DNA of 30,834 nt from DATCYZ01 sp036526195 (GCA_036526195.1 DATCYZ010000123.1:1-30834), one strand, 5' to 3'; positions 8,198 to 15,994 are shown, numbered from the stretch's first letter. Made by a program: numbers and translations. The notes: a model not told the origin generated them from the letters alone.

Positions 8198-8267
8198 TTC
8201 GTCTCCTTTCGAACCGGCCCGATCCTACACCGGGTGAAACGCATTCCGGCGCGAGGGCGCGGGAAGG

Positions 8268-8273
8268 TATAGT
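8268..8273 (+). promoter_or_regulatory. Candidate -10 box for the leader ORF and EamA gene
   Basis: TATAGT (5/6 to consensus) lies 10 nt before the ATG of the 12-codon leader ORF. The -35 region is weak (TTCCGG at 8244-8249, 18-bp spacer). The predicted transcript would begin a few bases before the leader ATG. Confidence 0.4.
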
Positions 8274-8283
8274 CGCGCGCACC

Positions 8284-8322
8284 ATGAAGAACTCCCGTCG
8301 CTTGCACTCGCCCCGACCATGA
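8284..8322 (+). CDS. Possible 12-residue leader peptide upstream of the EamA transporter
   Basis: ATG at 8284 opens a 12-codon frame, MKNSRRLHSPRP, whose TGA (8320-8322) overlaps the transporter's ATG (8319-8321) as ATGA. It lies just downstream of a TATAGT box. Three Arg codons and a Pro-rich end are present. The transporter start lacks a clear ribosome-binding site of its own, so the leader may bring ribosomes to it. There is no evidence that the peptide itself does anything; the frame could be chance. Confidence 0.4.
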   Translation: MKNSRRLHSPRP

Positions 8323-9236
8323 CCCCCGTCGAATGGCTCTGGATCCCGGTGACTCTGTGGGCGGCGTTCGCGCAGACGCTGCGCAACGCGGCGCAACGGC
8401 ACCTCACCAAGGAACTCGGCACGCTCGGCGCGACCCTGGTGCGCTTCCTCTACGGCCTGCCCTTCGCCGCCGCCTGGCTCGGCGGCGTGAAGGCCTTCGG
8501 CGGCTGGGAGATCCCGGCCTCGGACCTCGCGTTCTTCCTCTGGGTCACCTTCGGTGCGGTGAGCCAGATCGCCGCCACCGCGCTGCTGTTGCGCACCATG
8601 CAGGAGCGCAACTTCACGCTCGGCGTCGCCTATTCCAAGACCGAGATCGTGCAGGTCGCGGTGTTCGGCCTGGTGGTGCTGGGCGACCCGATTACCGCCA
8701 CCGCGGCCTTCGCCGTGGCCTGCGGCACCGCGGGCGTGCTGCTGCTTTCGCCGGCGGACAGGCAGCGGCCCTTCGCCTCGCTGGCCGCGGGCTTGCGCTC
8801 GCGCTCCGCGCTGCTCGGGCTGGGCTCCGGGGCCGGCTTCGCCTTCTCGGTGATCGGCTATCGCGCCGCCGCCCTGTCGCTCGGCGAGGTGCCCTTCCTG
8901 ATGGCGGCGGCCTGGACGCTGCTGGTCGCGCAGGCGATCCAGACGGTGCTGCTCGGCGGCTGGCTGCTGGCACGCGACCCCGACGTGGTGCTGCGCGTGC
9001 TGCGCGCGTGGCGGGCGTCGCTGTTCGCCGGCTTCATGGGTGCGGCGGCCTCGGTGGGCTGGTTCACCGCCTTCACCCTCACCACCGCGGCCTACGTGCG
9101 CACCCTCGGCCTGATCGAACTGGTGTTCGCGATGATCGTGTCGCGGCGCCTGTTCAGCGAACGCCTCGCGCCGATCGAGTACGCCGGGGTGGCGCTGCTG
9201 ACGCTGGGACTGGTGGCGATCACGCTCTGGCGCTGA
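8319..9236 (+). CDS. EamA/DMT-superfamily transporter
   Basis: A 305-residue inner-membrane protein with about ten hydrophobic helices in two repeated EamA halves, the normal length for this family. Members export amino acids, nucleotide precursors or other metabolites, but the substrate cannot be told here. Characteristic parts are FTLGVAYSKTEIVQVAVFGLVVLGD at the end of the first half and YVRTLGLIELVFAMIVSRRLFSERL in the second, matching the helix 4 / helix 9 pattern of EamA repeats (the first stretch spans about residues 94-118). Translation may be coupled to a 12-codon leader frame. It converges on the K+ channel gene with a 75-bp gap containing AT-rich dyads. Confidence 0.88.
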   Translation: MTPVEWLWIPVTLWAAFAQTLRNAAQRHLTKELGTLGATLVRFLYGLPFAAAWLGGVKAFGGWEIPASDLAFFLWVTFGAVSQIAATALLLRTMQERNFTLGVAYSKTEIVQVAVFGLVVLGDPITATAAFAVACGTAGVLLLSPADRQRPFASLAAGLRSRSALLGLGSGAGFAFSVIGYRAAALSLGEVPFLMAAAWTLLVAQAIQTVLLGGWLLARDPDVVLRVLRAWRASLFAGFMGAAASVGWFTAFTLTTAAYVRTLGLIELVFAMIVSRRLFSERLAPIEYAGVALLTLGLVAITLWR

Positions 9237-9240
9237 GGCG

Positions 9241-9294
9241 CGCCCGGCCGGGCGTCGGTACCGGCCCTATGGTAACTTATATGTTACTCATAAC
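9241..9294. repeat. Inverted repeats between convergent genes
   Basis: A perfect 14-bp palindrome (CGCCCGG/CCGGGCG, 9241-9254) is followed by an AT-rich patch at 9272-9294. There GTAAC (9272-9276) pairs with GTTAC (9283-9287), and GTTA (9283-9286) can instead pair with TAAC (9291-9294), giving two mutually exclusive dyads. The AT content contrasts sharply with the surrounding DNA. It may be a terminator region or a protein-binding site; no U-tract is evident. Confidence 0.45.
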
Positions 9295-9311
9295 GCCATT
9301 CCGGCGCCCGC

Positions 9312-9758
9312 TCAGCTGCTGCGCCAGAACTTCTCCATCTCGAGGTAGGTGAACGAGGCCGACCAGGTGATCAGCACCAGTCCGATCAGCGATTCGGTGC
9401 CGGCGAGAAAGCGGATCGGCCCGAGCGGCGCGATGTCGCCGTAGCCGAGGGTGCTGAAGGTGGTGGCAGAGAAGTACACCGCGTCGAACAAATGCGTCAG
9501 GGGCTCGCCGCCGAGCTGGCCGCAGCCCGGCCATTGCAGCAGCATCCAGTAGGTGAGGCCGAAGATCCAGATTTCGGAAACGTGCAGCGCCACCACGCCG
9601 AAGATCGCGTACAGCACCTTCACGCGCCGCATGCCCTCGGGCCGAGCCAGGCGCCGCGACATGAAGAGCAGGCCTTCGTAATGCACCAGCACGCTGAGCG
9701 AGACCGCAGCGATCGTCGCCGCCACCACCGTCGCGTTCGCGAACCAGTCGTCGTACAT
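9312..9758 (-). CDS. Small potassium channel (Ion_trans_2 pore)
   Basis: A 148-residue membrane protein with helices at about 10-30, 46-72 and 118-138 and a re-entrant pore between the last two. The selectivity filter TTFSTLGYGDIAP (TLGYGD, 103-108) is the K+ channel signature. It has no voltage-sensor array of arginines and no C-terminal RCK or cyclic-nucleotide domain, so gating must come from elsewhere or be constitutive. Four subunits would form one pore. ATG 9758 lies 5 bp after the stop of ettA, so both are probably on one transcript. A protein with two cyclic-nucleotide-type domains is encoded further up the same strand. Confidence 0.9.
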   Translation of the reverse strand: MYDDWFANATVVAATIAAVSLSVLVHYEGLLFMSRRLARPEGMRRVKVLYAIFGVVALHVSEIWIFGLTYWMLLQWPGCGQLGGEPLTHLFDAVYFSATTFSTLGYGDIAPLGPIRFLAGTESLIGLVLITWSASFTYLEMEKFWRSS

Positions 9759-9763
9759 GGCAC

Positions 9764-11422
9764 TCAGGCTTTCAGCGGGCGGTAGCGCACGCGGTGCGGC
9801 TGGTCGGCGTCGTCGCCGAGGCGCTTGCGACGGTCGGCCATGTAGTCCGCGTAGTTGCCCTCGAACCAGACGACGTTCGATTCGTCCTCGAAGGCGAGCA
9901 TGTGCGTGGTCACCCGGTCCAGGAACCATCGATCGTGCGAGATCACCACCGCGCATCCGGGGAAGTCGAGCAGGGCGTTCTCGAGCGCGCGCAGGGTTTC
10001 GACATCGAGGTCGTTGGTCGGCTCGTCCAGCAGCAACACGTTGGCGCCGCTGCGCAGGATCTTCGCCAGGTGCAGGCGGTTGCGTTCGCCCCCGGACAGG
10101 TCGCCGACGCGTTTCTGCTGGTCGCCGCCGCGGAAATTGAAGCGCGCGACATAGCCGCGGCTCGGCGTCGAGAACTCCCCCACCGTGATCATGTCCAGCC
10201 CGTCGGAGATCTCCTCCCAGACGTTCTTGTCGGGGTCCAGGCTGTCGCGACTCTGGTCCACCGTGGCGAGCTTCACGGTCTCGCCGATGCGCAGCGTGCC
10301 GGCATCCGGCTTCACCGTGCCCGCGAGAATGCGAAACAGCGTCGTCTTGCCCGCCCCGTTCGGCCCCACCACGCCGACGATGCCGCCGGGCGGCAGCCGG
10401 AACGTCAGGTTCTCGAACAGCAGCTTGTCGCCGAAGGCCTTCGACAGGCCCTCGGCCTCGATCACCACGCCGCCCAGGCGCGGGCCGGGCGGGATGTAGA
10501 TCTCGTTGGTCTCATTGCGCTTCTGGTACTCGGCGGACTGCATTTCCTCGAAGCGCGCGAGGCGCGACTTCGACTTCGCCTGCCGCGCCTTGGCATTCGA
10601 GCGCACCCATTCGAGCTCGGTGGCGAGCGCCTTGATGCGCGCTTCCTCCTGCTTGGCCTCGACCTTCAGCCGCTGCTCCTTCTGCTCGAGCCAGGAGGAA
10701 TAGTTGCCCTCCCAGGGAATGCCCATGCCGCGGTCGAGCTCGAGGATCCAGCCGGCGACGTTGTCGAGGAAGTAGCGGTCGTGCGTGACGCCGATCACGG
10801 TGCCCGGGAAGCGCTCGAGGTAGCGCTCCAGCCACAGCACCGAGAGCGCGTCGAGGTGGTTGGTCGGCTCATCGAGCAGCAGCAGGTCGGGTTCCGACAG
10901 CAGCAGCCGGCAGAGCGCGACGCGGCGCCGCTCGCCGCCGGAGATCTTCGTCACGTCCATGTCCCAGGGCGGCAGGCGCAGCGCGTCCGCGGCGATCTCG
11001 AGGCGGTGCTCGAGGTCGCTCGCGCCCACCAGCGCTTCCAGCTGCGCCTGCTCCTCGGCGAGTTTGTCGAAGTCCGCGTCCGGCTCGGAATAGGCGGCGT
11101 AGATCTCCTCGAGCCGCTTCTTCGCGGCGAAGAACTCGCCGAGTCCCTCCTCGACATTGCCGCGCACGTCCTTCTTCGGGTCGAGCTCGGGTTCCTGCGG
11201 CAGGTAGCCGATCTTCAGCTTCGGGTCGGAGACGAACTCGCCCTCGAAGTCCTTGTCGACGCCGGCCATGACGCGCAACAGCGAGGACTTCCCCGAGCCG
11301 TTCATGCCGAGCACGCCGATCTTGGCACCGTGCAGGAAGTTGAGCGAAATGTTCTTCAGGATGGTGCGCTTGGGCGGGACCACCTTGGTCACGCGGCGCA
11401 TCGTGTAGGCGAATTGGGCCAT
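9764..11422 (-). CDS. ettA: Energy-dependent translational throttle protein EttA (ABC-F)
   Basis: A 552-residue soluble ABC-F ATPase that binds the ribosomal E site and gates entry into elongation according to ATP/ADP ratio (known for E. coli EttA, about 555 residues). The sequence shows two ABC cassettes: Walker A GMNGSGKSS (39-47) and GPNGAGKTT (353-361), signatures SGGERRR (161-167) and LSGGERNR (442-449), and Walker B with catalytic Glu185 and Glu467 in LLLDEPTN. The linker between cassettes (about 245-305) is rich in Lys and Glu and helical, as expected for the P-site tRNA interaction motif. No membrane segments are present. The start MAQFAYTMRRVTKVVPPKR matches family N termini. It is followed after 5 bp by the K+ channel gene. 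Confidence 0.96.
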   Translation of the reverse strand: MAQFAYTMRRVTKVVPPKRTILKNISLNFLHGAKIGVLGMNGSGKSSLLRVMAGVDKDFEGEFVSDPKLKIGYLPQEPELDPKKDVRGNVEEGLGEFFAAKKRLEEIYAAYSEPDADFDKLAEEQAQLEALVGASDLEHRLEIAADALRLPPWDMDVTKISGGERRRVALCRLLLSEPDLLLLDEPTNHLDALSVLWLERYLERFPGTVIGVTHDRYFLDNVAGWILELDRGMGIPWEGNYSSWLEQKEQRLKVEAKQEEARIKALATELEWVRSNAKARQAKSKSRLARFEEMQSAEYQKRNETNEIYIPPGPRLGGVVIEAEGLSKAFGDKLLFENLTFRLPPGGIVGVVGPNGAGKTTLFRILAGTVKPDAGTLRIGETVKLATVDQSRDSLDPDKNVWEEISDGLDMITVGEFSTPSRGYVARFNFRGGDQQKRVGDLSGGERNRLHLAKILRSGANVLLLDEPTNDLDVETLRALENALLDFPGCAVVISHDRWFLDRVTTHMLAFEDESNVVWFEGNYADYMADRRKRLGDDADQPHRVRYRPLKA

Positions 11423-11490
11423 GTCTGTGCGGGGTTTCCTGGAGTACGCGCGCCGCGGGGCCGGCGCACGCGCCGGGCCGGACGCCGGAT

Positions 11491-12375
11491 CTACTTCTTG
11501 ACGAGGGCGCTGGTGCGCACCGCGATCGCCTTCAGCAGCGAGGCGCCGAACGCGGGATTGGTCCTGACCAGCGCGAGGAAATCATTGCGGTTGAGCGGCA
11601 GCAGCTTGCAGTCGGTCTGCGCGATCGCGCTCGCAGCGCGCGCCGAACGATCGACCAGCGCCATCTCGCCGAACAGGCCGCCCGCGCCGATGCGCTCGAC
11701 CACCGTGGTGCCGACGACGATGTCGACGCTGCCCTCGAGCAGCACGTACATCATGGTGCCCGCGGCGCCGGCGGCGATCACCGCCTTCTGCGGCGGCACC
11801 TCCATCGGCGGGCGGTCGGCCAGCAGCTTGTGCAGTTCGGTCATCAGCTTCTTGTCGAACACCGCGCTGCTCTCGGAAGGCGCCTCGTTCGAGGTCACGC
11901 CGCCGGGCTTCGCCATCAGCGCGCGCAGCCGGTTGACCATCATGCTCATCAGCATCAGGGCGAACTCGGGCGCCTTGGCGAGGGCGCCGAGGAAGGCCTT
12001 GTTGTCCAGCGACACCAGCTTGCAGGCGGTTTGCGCCTTCGCCGTGGCGGTGCGCGGCAGGCCGGCCACCACCGCCATCTCGCCGAAGATGTCGCCCGGG
12101 CGCAGCACCGTGAGGAACTCCCCCTTGGCCATCAGGCCGACCAGGCCCTCGACCAGCAGGTACATGCGGTCGGCCTTGCCGAACAACCCGCCGCCCTTCT
12201 GGTTCTCCTCGAAGATGAACTTGCCGCCCTCGATCAGCTCCTCCTTGCCGCCATTGCGGAAAAAGGCGTAGGCGACGTTCGGGTCGTAGAGGATGTCGGG
12301 CGCGGAGGGCGCCACCGGTTTCGACGGCTGCCCGGCTTGTGCGGGCTTCGGGGCGGAAAAATCGAGTTCGTCCAT
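11491..12375 (-). CDS. Protein with two cyclic-nucleotide-binding (CRP/FNR-type) domains
   Basis: A 294-residue soluble protein. After a Pro/Ala-rich N terminus, the first cNMP domain contains GDIFGEMAVVAGLPRTATA and the second GGLFGEMALVDRSARAASA. Both resemble the phosphate-binding cassette, including the FGE and the Arg that contacts the cyclic phosphate. No helix-turn-helix follows either domain, so it is not a CRP-type transcription factor; it may be a regulatory subunit. The start MDELDFSAP at 12375 is preferred to the frame's upstream codons because a TATACT box lies at 12388-12393. The next gene on the strand, ettA, begins after 68 bp, and the K+ channel that follows ettA lacks a ligand domain of its own. 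Confidence 0.85.
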   Translation of the reverse strand: MDELDFSAPKPAQAGQPSKPVAPSAPDILYDPNVAYAFFRNGGKEELIEGGKFIFEENQKGGGLFGKADRMYLLVEGLVGLMAKGEFLTVLRPGDIFGEMAVVAGLPRTATAKAQTACKLVSLDNKAFLGALAKAPEFALMLMSMMVNRLRALMAKPGGVTSNEAPSESSAVFDKKLMTELHKLLADRPPMEVPPQKAVIAAGAAGTMMYVLLEGSVDIVVGTTVVERIGAGGLFGEMALVDRSARAASAIAQTDCKLLPLNRNDFLALVRTNPAFGASLLKAIAVRTSALVKK

Positions 12376-12387
12376 GGCGCAGGCAAA

Positions 12388-12393
12388 AGTATA
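12388..12393 (-). promoter_or_regulatory. Candidate -10 box of the double cNMP-domain gene
   Basis: TATACT on the minus strand, 12 nt before the ATG at 12375. A weak -35 TTCAGC (12416-12411) lies 17 bp upstream. The predicted 5' untranslated region is only about 6 nt, with no room for a ribosome-binding site. Confidence 0.45.
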
Positions 12394-12505
12394 GCGGCAT
12401 CGCAACCGGGGCTGAACCCGGTGCGGGGCGCGGGTTGTGGGTTCCGCCGCCAGCGGTTAGGCTCGCCGCGGTTCCGCAGGACCCATCCAACAGGGGAGAC
12501 GCGCA

Positions 12506-13267
12506 ATGTTCAATCTTACAGGCAAGGTGGCGATCGTCACCGGGGGCAACGGCGGCATCGGGCTCGGCATGGCGCGGGGCCTCGCGTCCGCAGGCGCCCA
12601 CGTGGTCGTCGCGGCGAGAAACTCCGAAAAATCAAGAGCCGCCGTCGACACCCTGTCGAAGCTCGGCAAGGGCGGCGCCCGCGCCATCAGCGTCGACGTC
12701 ACTGATGAAGCCTCCGTCGCCGCGCTGGTGGCGAAGACCGTCAAGGATTGCGGGCGCCTCGACATCCTCGTCAACAACGCCGGCATCAACATCCGCAAGC
12801 CCCCCGAAACGCTGTCGCTCGCCGAATGGCGCGAAGTCCTCGACACCAACCTCACCAGCGCCTACCTGTGCTGCCACGCCGCCCACCCGGCGATGAAAAA
12901 GACCGGCGCCGGCAAGATCATCAACATCGGCTCCATGCTATCCATCTTCGGCGCCGCCTTCGCCCCCGCCTACGCCGCCTCCAAGGGCGGCATCGTCCAG
13001 TTCACCAAGGCCTGCGCCTCCGCCTGGGGCAAGGACAACATCCAGTCCAATGCCGTGCTGCCCGGCTGGATCAATACCGACCTGACCATCAGGGCGCGCG
13101 AACAGATTCAGGGCCTGCACGAAAACGTCCTGCGACGCACCCCGCAGGGCCGATGGGGCGATCCCAGGGATTTCGAAGGCATCACCGTATTCCTCGCCAG
13201 CCCGGCGTCGGATTTCGTGAACGGGGCGGCGATTACGGTGGATGGAGGCTTCTCCATCCAGGTTTGA
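12506..13267 (+). CDS. Short-chain dehydrogenase, gluconate/glucose dehydrogenase-like SDR
   Basis: A 253-residue classical SDR of the cytoplasm. It has the cofactor motif TGGNGGIG (12-19), NNAG (90-93), catalytic Ser143 in NIGSMLS, Tyr156 and Lys160 in YAASK, and the family ending ITVDGGFS. The stretch around NLTSAYLCCHAAHPAM resembles 2-deoxy-D-gluconate or 2-dehydro-3-deoxygluconate dehydrogenases (KduD-like), but substrate assignment from this is weak. The ribosome-binding site GGGGAG (12493-12498) is 7 nt before ATG. The gene stands alone. It converges on the sugar dehydrogenase across a palindromic element. Confidence 0.88.
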   Translation: MFNLTGKVAIVTGGNGGIGLGMARGLASAGAHVVVAARNSEKSRAAVDTLSKLGKGGARAISVDVTDEASVAALVAKTVKDCGRLDILVNNAGINIRKPPETLSLAEWREVLDTNLTSAYLCCHAAHPAMKKTGAGKIINIGSMLSIFGAAFAPAYAASKGGIVQFTKACASAWGKDNIQSNAVLPGWINTDLTIRAREQIQGLHENVLRRTPQGRWGDPRDFEGITVFLASPASDFVNGAAITVDGGFSIQV

Positions 13268-13308
13268 GTAAAGCACGGCACCCCTCGAACTACGTCAACC
13301 TCTCACCC

Positions 13309-13505
13309 GAGGTACCGGGACGCAGTCCCGGTACCCAGCGGGGGGCGGAGGGTAAGGCCCCCGGTGAGGGATATATACGATCGCTGGGGATTGATCGCCG
13401 CGGGGCCAGAGCGCAAGAATCACGCACCGCGCTGAACGAAGGCACCACCGGGGGCCTTGCCCCCCTGTCCCCCGCTGGATGCCGGGACCGCGTCCCGGCA
13501 TCTCG
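13309..13505. repeat. Nested palindromic intergenic element (BIME/MITE-like)
   Basis: Two roughly 60-bp arms (13309-13369 and 13442-13505) are inverted copies of each other at roughly 80% or better by eye. Each arm contains its own perfect hairpin of 11-bp stem and 3-nt loop: GGTACCGGGAC paired at 13311-13335, and GATGCCGGGAC paired at 13478-13502. Next to these lie G-rich and C-rich blocks (CAGCGGGGG / CCCCCGCTG and GGCCCCCGGTG / CACCGGGGGCC). The centre (about 13370-13441) has no gene. The element fills the gap between two convergent genes and may also end transcription. Confidence 0.75.
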
Positions 13506-13522
13506 ATTAAAAGCAAAACCCT

Positions 13523-14647
13523 CTACGGGTTGGGCTCCAATCTTGCGAGCACGCCATCGCTGGAATCCGTGAGCAGGTAGATCAGTCCATCCGGCCCTAC
13601 CCTCACGTCCCGGATCCGCCCCAGAACGCCGTGGATCAAGCGCTCCTCCTTCACCACCTTCTCGCCGTCCAGCTTCAACCGCACCAGCATCTGGTCGCGC
13701 AGCGCGCCGACGAACAGGTCGCCGCGCCACTGTGAAAATTTGTCGCCGCTGTAAAACGCCATGCCCGAAGGCGCGATCGATGGCACCCAGGCGTGGATCG
13801 GCTGCGCCATGCCGGCCTTGTGGGTGCCTTCGCCGATCTTCGTCCCGATGCCGTAGTTGACGCCGTAGGTGATGACGGGCCAGCCGTAGTTGGTGCCGGC
13901 GCGGATGACGTTGACCTCGTCGCCGCCCTGCGGGCCGTGTTCGTGGGTCCAGAGGGCGCCGGTGCCCGGATGCAGGGCGGCGCCCTGCATGTTGCGGTTG
14001 CCGAGGGTGTATTTCTCGGGCTTCCAGCCGGGCTTGCCGACGAAGGGATTGTCGGCGGGGATGCGGCCGTCGTCGTGCAGGCGGATGACGGAGCCGGCAT
14101 GGTCGTCGGGCCTTTGGGCGCGTTCCATTTCACCGCGGTCGCCCAACGTGAGGTAGAGCATGCCCGCACGGTCGAAGACGATGCGGCCGCCGAAATGACG
14201 GCCGGTGCTGCCCTTGGGGCTTTGCCGGAACAACACCTGCACGTTCTCCAGCCGGTCGCCCTTGAGGACGCCGCGCGCGAGTTCGGTGCCGATGCCGTCG
14301 GCGCCGCGCGCCGCGTAGGCGAGGTAGACGAGCCGGTTGCTGGCGAACTGCGGATGCAGCACGACGTCGAACAGGCCGCCCTGCCCGACGGCGGCAACGT
14401 CCGGCACGCCGGCGACCGGCTTCGGCTCGAGGCGCCCGCCGCGCACCACGCGCAGGCGCCCGGGACGCTCGGTGATCAGCATGCCATCGGGCAGGAAGGC
14501 GAGGCTCCAGGGATGCTCCAGCCCCTCGAGCAGGCGCACCACGCGAAAGCCGTGCACCTCGCTGCGGAAGGTCTGGGCCTCGACGCCGGTGGCGAACAGC
14601 GCGGCCGCGAGGACGCAGGCCAAGGACGGGAATTTGCAGGTTCTCAT
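13523..14647 (-). CDS. PQQ-dependent aldose sugar dehydrogenase (secreted)
   Basis: A 374-residue periplasmic protein of the glucose/sorbosone dehydrogenase family, predicted to oxidise aldose sugars using pyrroloquinoline quinone. A signal peptide MRTCKFPSLACVLAAALFATGVEA is cleaved before QTF (the signal spans residues 1-24). The beta-propeller opens with LEGLEHPWSLAFLPDGMLITERPGR (roughly 30-60), and shows HPQFASN, LYLTLGDRGE, LGNRNMQGAALHP and WTHEHGPQGGDE, the conserved family blocks that build the PQQ site. ATG 14647 is preferred over GTG 14677 because it yields a clean signal. No PQQ synthesis genes are in the window. Homologues such as E. coli YliI make this assignment solid at family level. 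Confidence 0.92.
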   Translation of the reverse strand: MRTCKFPSLACVLAAALFATGVEAQTFRSEVHGFRVVRLLEGLEHPWSLAFLPDGMLITERPGRLRVVRGGRLEPKPVAGVPDVAAVGQGGLFDVVLHPQFASNRLVYLAYAARGADGIGTELARGVLKGDRLENVQVLFRQSPKGSTGRHFGGRIVFDRAGMLYLTLGDRGEMERAQRPDDHAGSVIRLHDDGRIPADNPFVGKPGWKPEKYTLGNRNMQGAALHPGTGALWTHEHGPQGGDEVNVIRAGTNYGWPVITYGVNYGIGTKIGEGTHKAGMAQPIHAWVPSIAPSGMAFYSGDKFSQWRGDLFVGALRDQMLVRLKLDGEKVVKEERLIHGVLGRIRDVRVGPDGLIYLLTDSSDGVLARLEPNP

Positions 14648-14712
14648 CGGGCTGTCACAATTCCGCCAGGTACGCACAGGAACTCATCATCGCCGAAATC
14701 GCGCTGCCGCTG

Positions 14713-15213
14713 GTGGCCGCGCTCGCGGTCGGCGCCTTCATCGGGCTGGAACGAAGCTACCACGGCCGCCCGGCGGGTTTTCGCACCCACGCGCTGGTCT
14801 GCCTCGCCTCCACGGTGCCGATGCTTGTGACCGTGTACGAGTCGCAATGGTTCAACGGCGGCAACAACGTGCGCAACGTGGTCGAACCGACCCGCATGGC
14901 GCAGGGCATCATGACCGGCATCGGCTTCCTCGGCGCCGGCGCGATCATGAAGGAAGGCCTGACGATCCGCGGCCTCATCACGGCGGCCTCGATCTGGATC
15001 ACCGCGGCGATCGGCATCCTCGTCGGCATCGGTTTCCATATCCCGGCCGGGCTTGCCGCGGCGCTGACGCTCGGCACGCTGTCGCTGTTCCGCTGGATCG
15101 AGTCGCGCATGACGCTGCGCACGCGAAGCGCGGACAAGGTGCCCGAACTGTGCAGCGCCCTGCAGGCGCGTGAGGAAGTGCTGGAGTACCGCGTCGCGCC
15201 GATCGGCGACTGA
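14713..15213 (+). CDS. MgtC/SapB-family membrane protein
   Basis: At least 166 residues, with four hydrophobic segments and the family core GLERSYHGRPAGFRTHALVCL followed by MAQGIMTGIGFLGAGAIMKEG and GLITAASIWITAAIGILVGIG (core positions about 10-95). Family members influence Mg2+ homeostasis, acid resistance or virulence; biochemical function is unsettled. The only conventional start is GTG 14713, which clips part of TM1. The frame stays open upstream and encodes a plausible extra stretch (ELIIAEIALPLV) from about 14680, but has no ATG, GTG or TTG there, so a rare start such as ATC 14686/14689 or CTG is possible. It converges on the HpcH aldolase with a 4-bp gap. Confidence 0.85.
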   Translation: MAALAVGAFIGLERSYHGRPAGFRTHALVCLASTVPMLVTVYESQWFNGGNNVRNVVEPTRMAQGIMTGIGFLGAGAIMKEGLTIRGLITAASIWITAAIGILVGIGFHIPAGLAAALTLGTLSLFRWIESRMTLRTRSADKVPELCSALQAREEVLEYRVAPIGD

Positions 15214-15217
15214 GCCG

Positions 15218-15988
15218 CTAGCGCGCCGCGGGACGCGCTGCGCCGAGGAAGCCCTTCGCCCCGGCGCCCAGCAGGCGCGGGGTATGAGTGTAGATATACC
15301 GCACGCCCTTCGCCAGCAGCGCCTGCACGTTGTCCTGCGTGGCCGGCATGCCGGCCACGGCGCCGGTTGCGGCCACCTGCCCGAGCACCCGCGTAATCGC
15401 CGCGGCCACCTCGGGTGCGCCCGGGTTGCCCGGATGGCCCATCGACTGCGACAGGTCCGAGGGGCCGATGAAGAACACGTCGATGCCTTCGACCCGCAGG
15501 ATGGCGTCGACCTGATCGAGCGCCTCGCGGTCCTCGATTTGCACCGCGATCAGGGTCTGCGCGTTCGCCTCGCGCACATAGGCCTCCAGTCCGCCGTGCG
15601 CGTCATAGCGCGCCGCGCGCGTGCCCGCGGCCAGGCCGCGCTCGCCCAGTGGGTGGAACTTCACCGCGCGCACCGCCTCGCGCGCCGCCTCCGCGCTGGT
15701 GACGTGCGGCACCTGCACGCCCGACACGCCTCGATCGAGCACCTGGGCGATGTGCTCGCGGCTGCGCGACACCGGCCGGGCGATCGCCGTCATGCCGGCG
15801 GCCTCGGCCGCCATGGCCATCAGTTCGACGCTTTCGGGCGACAGCGTGCCGTGCTCGCAATCAAGCAGCACCCAGTCGAAGCCGAAGGCGCCGAGCATCT
15901 CCACCACCTGCGGCGAGGGAATCATCACCGAGGCGCCGAAGGCGGGCTCGCCCGCCCGCAACTTGGCCTTCATCCGGTTGGTCCGCAT
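15218..15988 (-). CDS. HpcH/HpaI-family class II aldolase
   Basis: A 256-residue cytoplasmic metal-dependent pyruvate aldolase, of the family that cleaves 4-hydroxy-2-oxo acids (for example 2,4-dihydroxyhept-2-ene-1,7-dioate aldolase). It shows LLDCEHG with His46, Arg71 in ARPVSR, the metal ligands Glu152 in AVQIED and Asp178 in FIGPSDLS, matching E. coli HpaI residues within a shift of a few positions. The actual substrate is open. ATG 15988 has a TATCAT box 6 nt upstream and no ribosome-binding site, indicating a leaderless mRNA; an internal ATG six codons in is the alternative. Confidence 0.92.
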   Translation of the reverse strand: MRTNRMKAKLRAGEPAFGASVMIPSPQVVEMLGAFGFDWVLLDCEHGTLSPESVELMAMAAEAAGMTAIARPVSRSREHIAQVLDRGVSGVQVPHVTSAEAAREAVRAVKFHPLGERGLAAGTRAARYDAHGGLEAYVREANAQTLIAVQIEDREALDQVDAILRVEGIDVFFIGPSDLSQSMGHPGNPGAPEVAAAITRVLGQVAATGAVAGMPATQDNVQALLAKGVRYIYTHTPRLLGAGAKGFLGAARPAAR

Positions 15989-15994
15989 GCGGGG

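Noticed and set aside
9794..12271. 825-codon open frame on the plus strand opposite ettA and the cNMP-domain gene
   Set aside because: It crosses two clear genes and their gap, has no recognisable motif, and its composition is that of an antisense shadow.
13290..13730. Small protein genes across the palindromic element
   Set aside because: The open frames follow from GC-rich inverted repeats, lack ribosome-binding sites, and run into the sugar dehydrogenase in a wrong frame.
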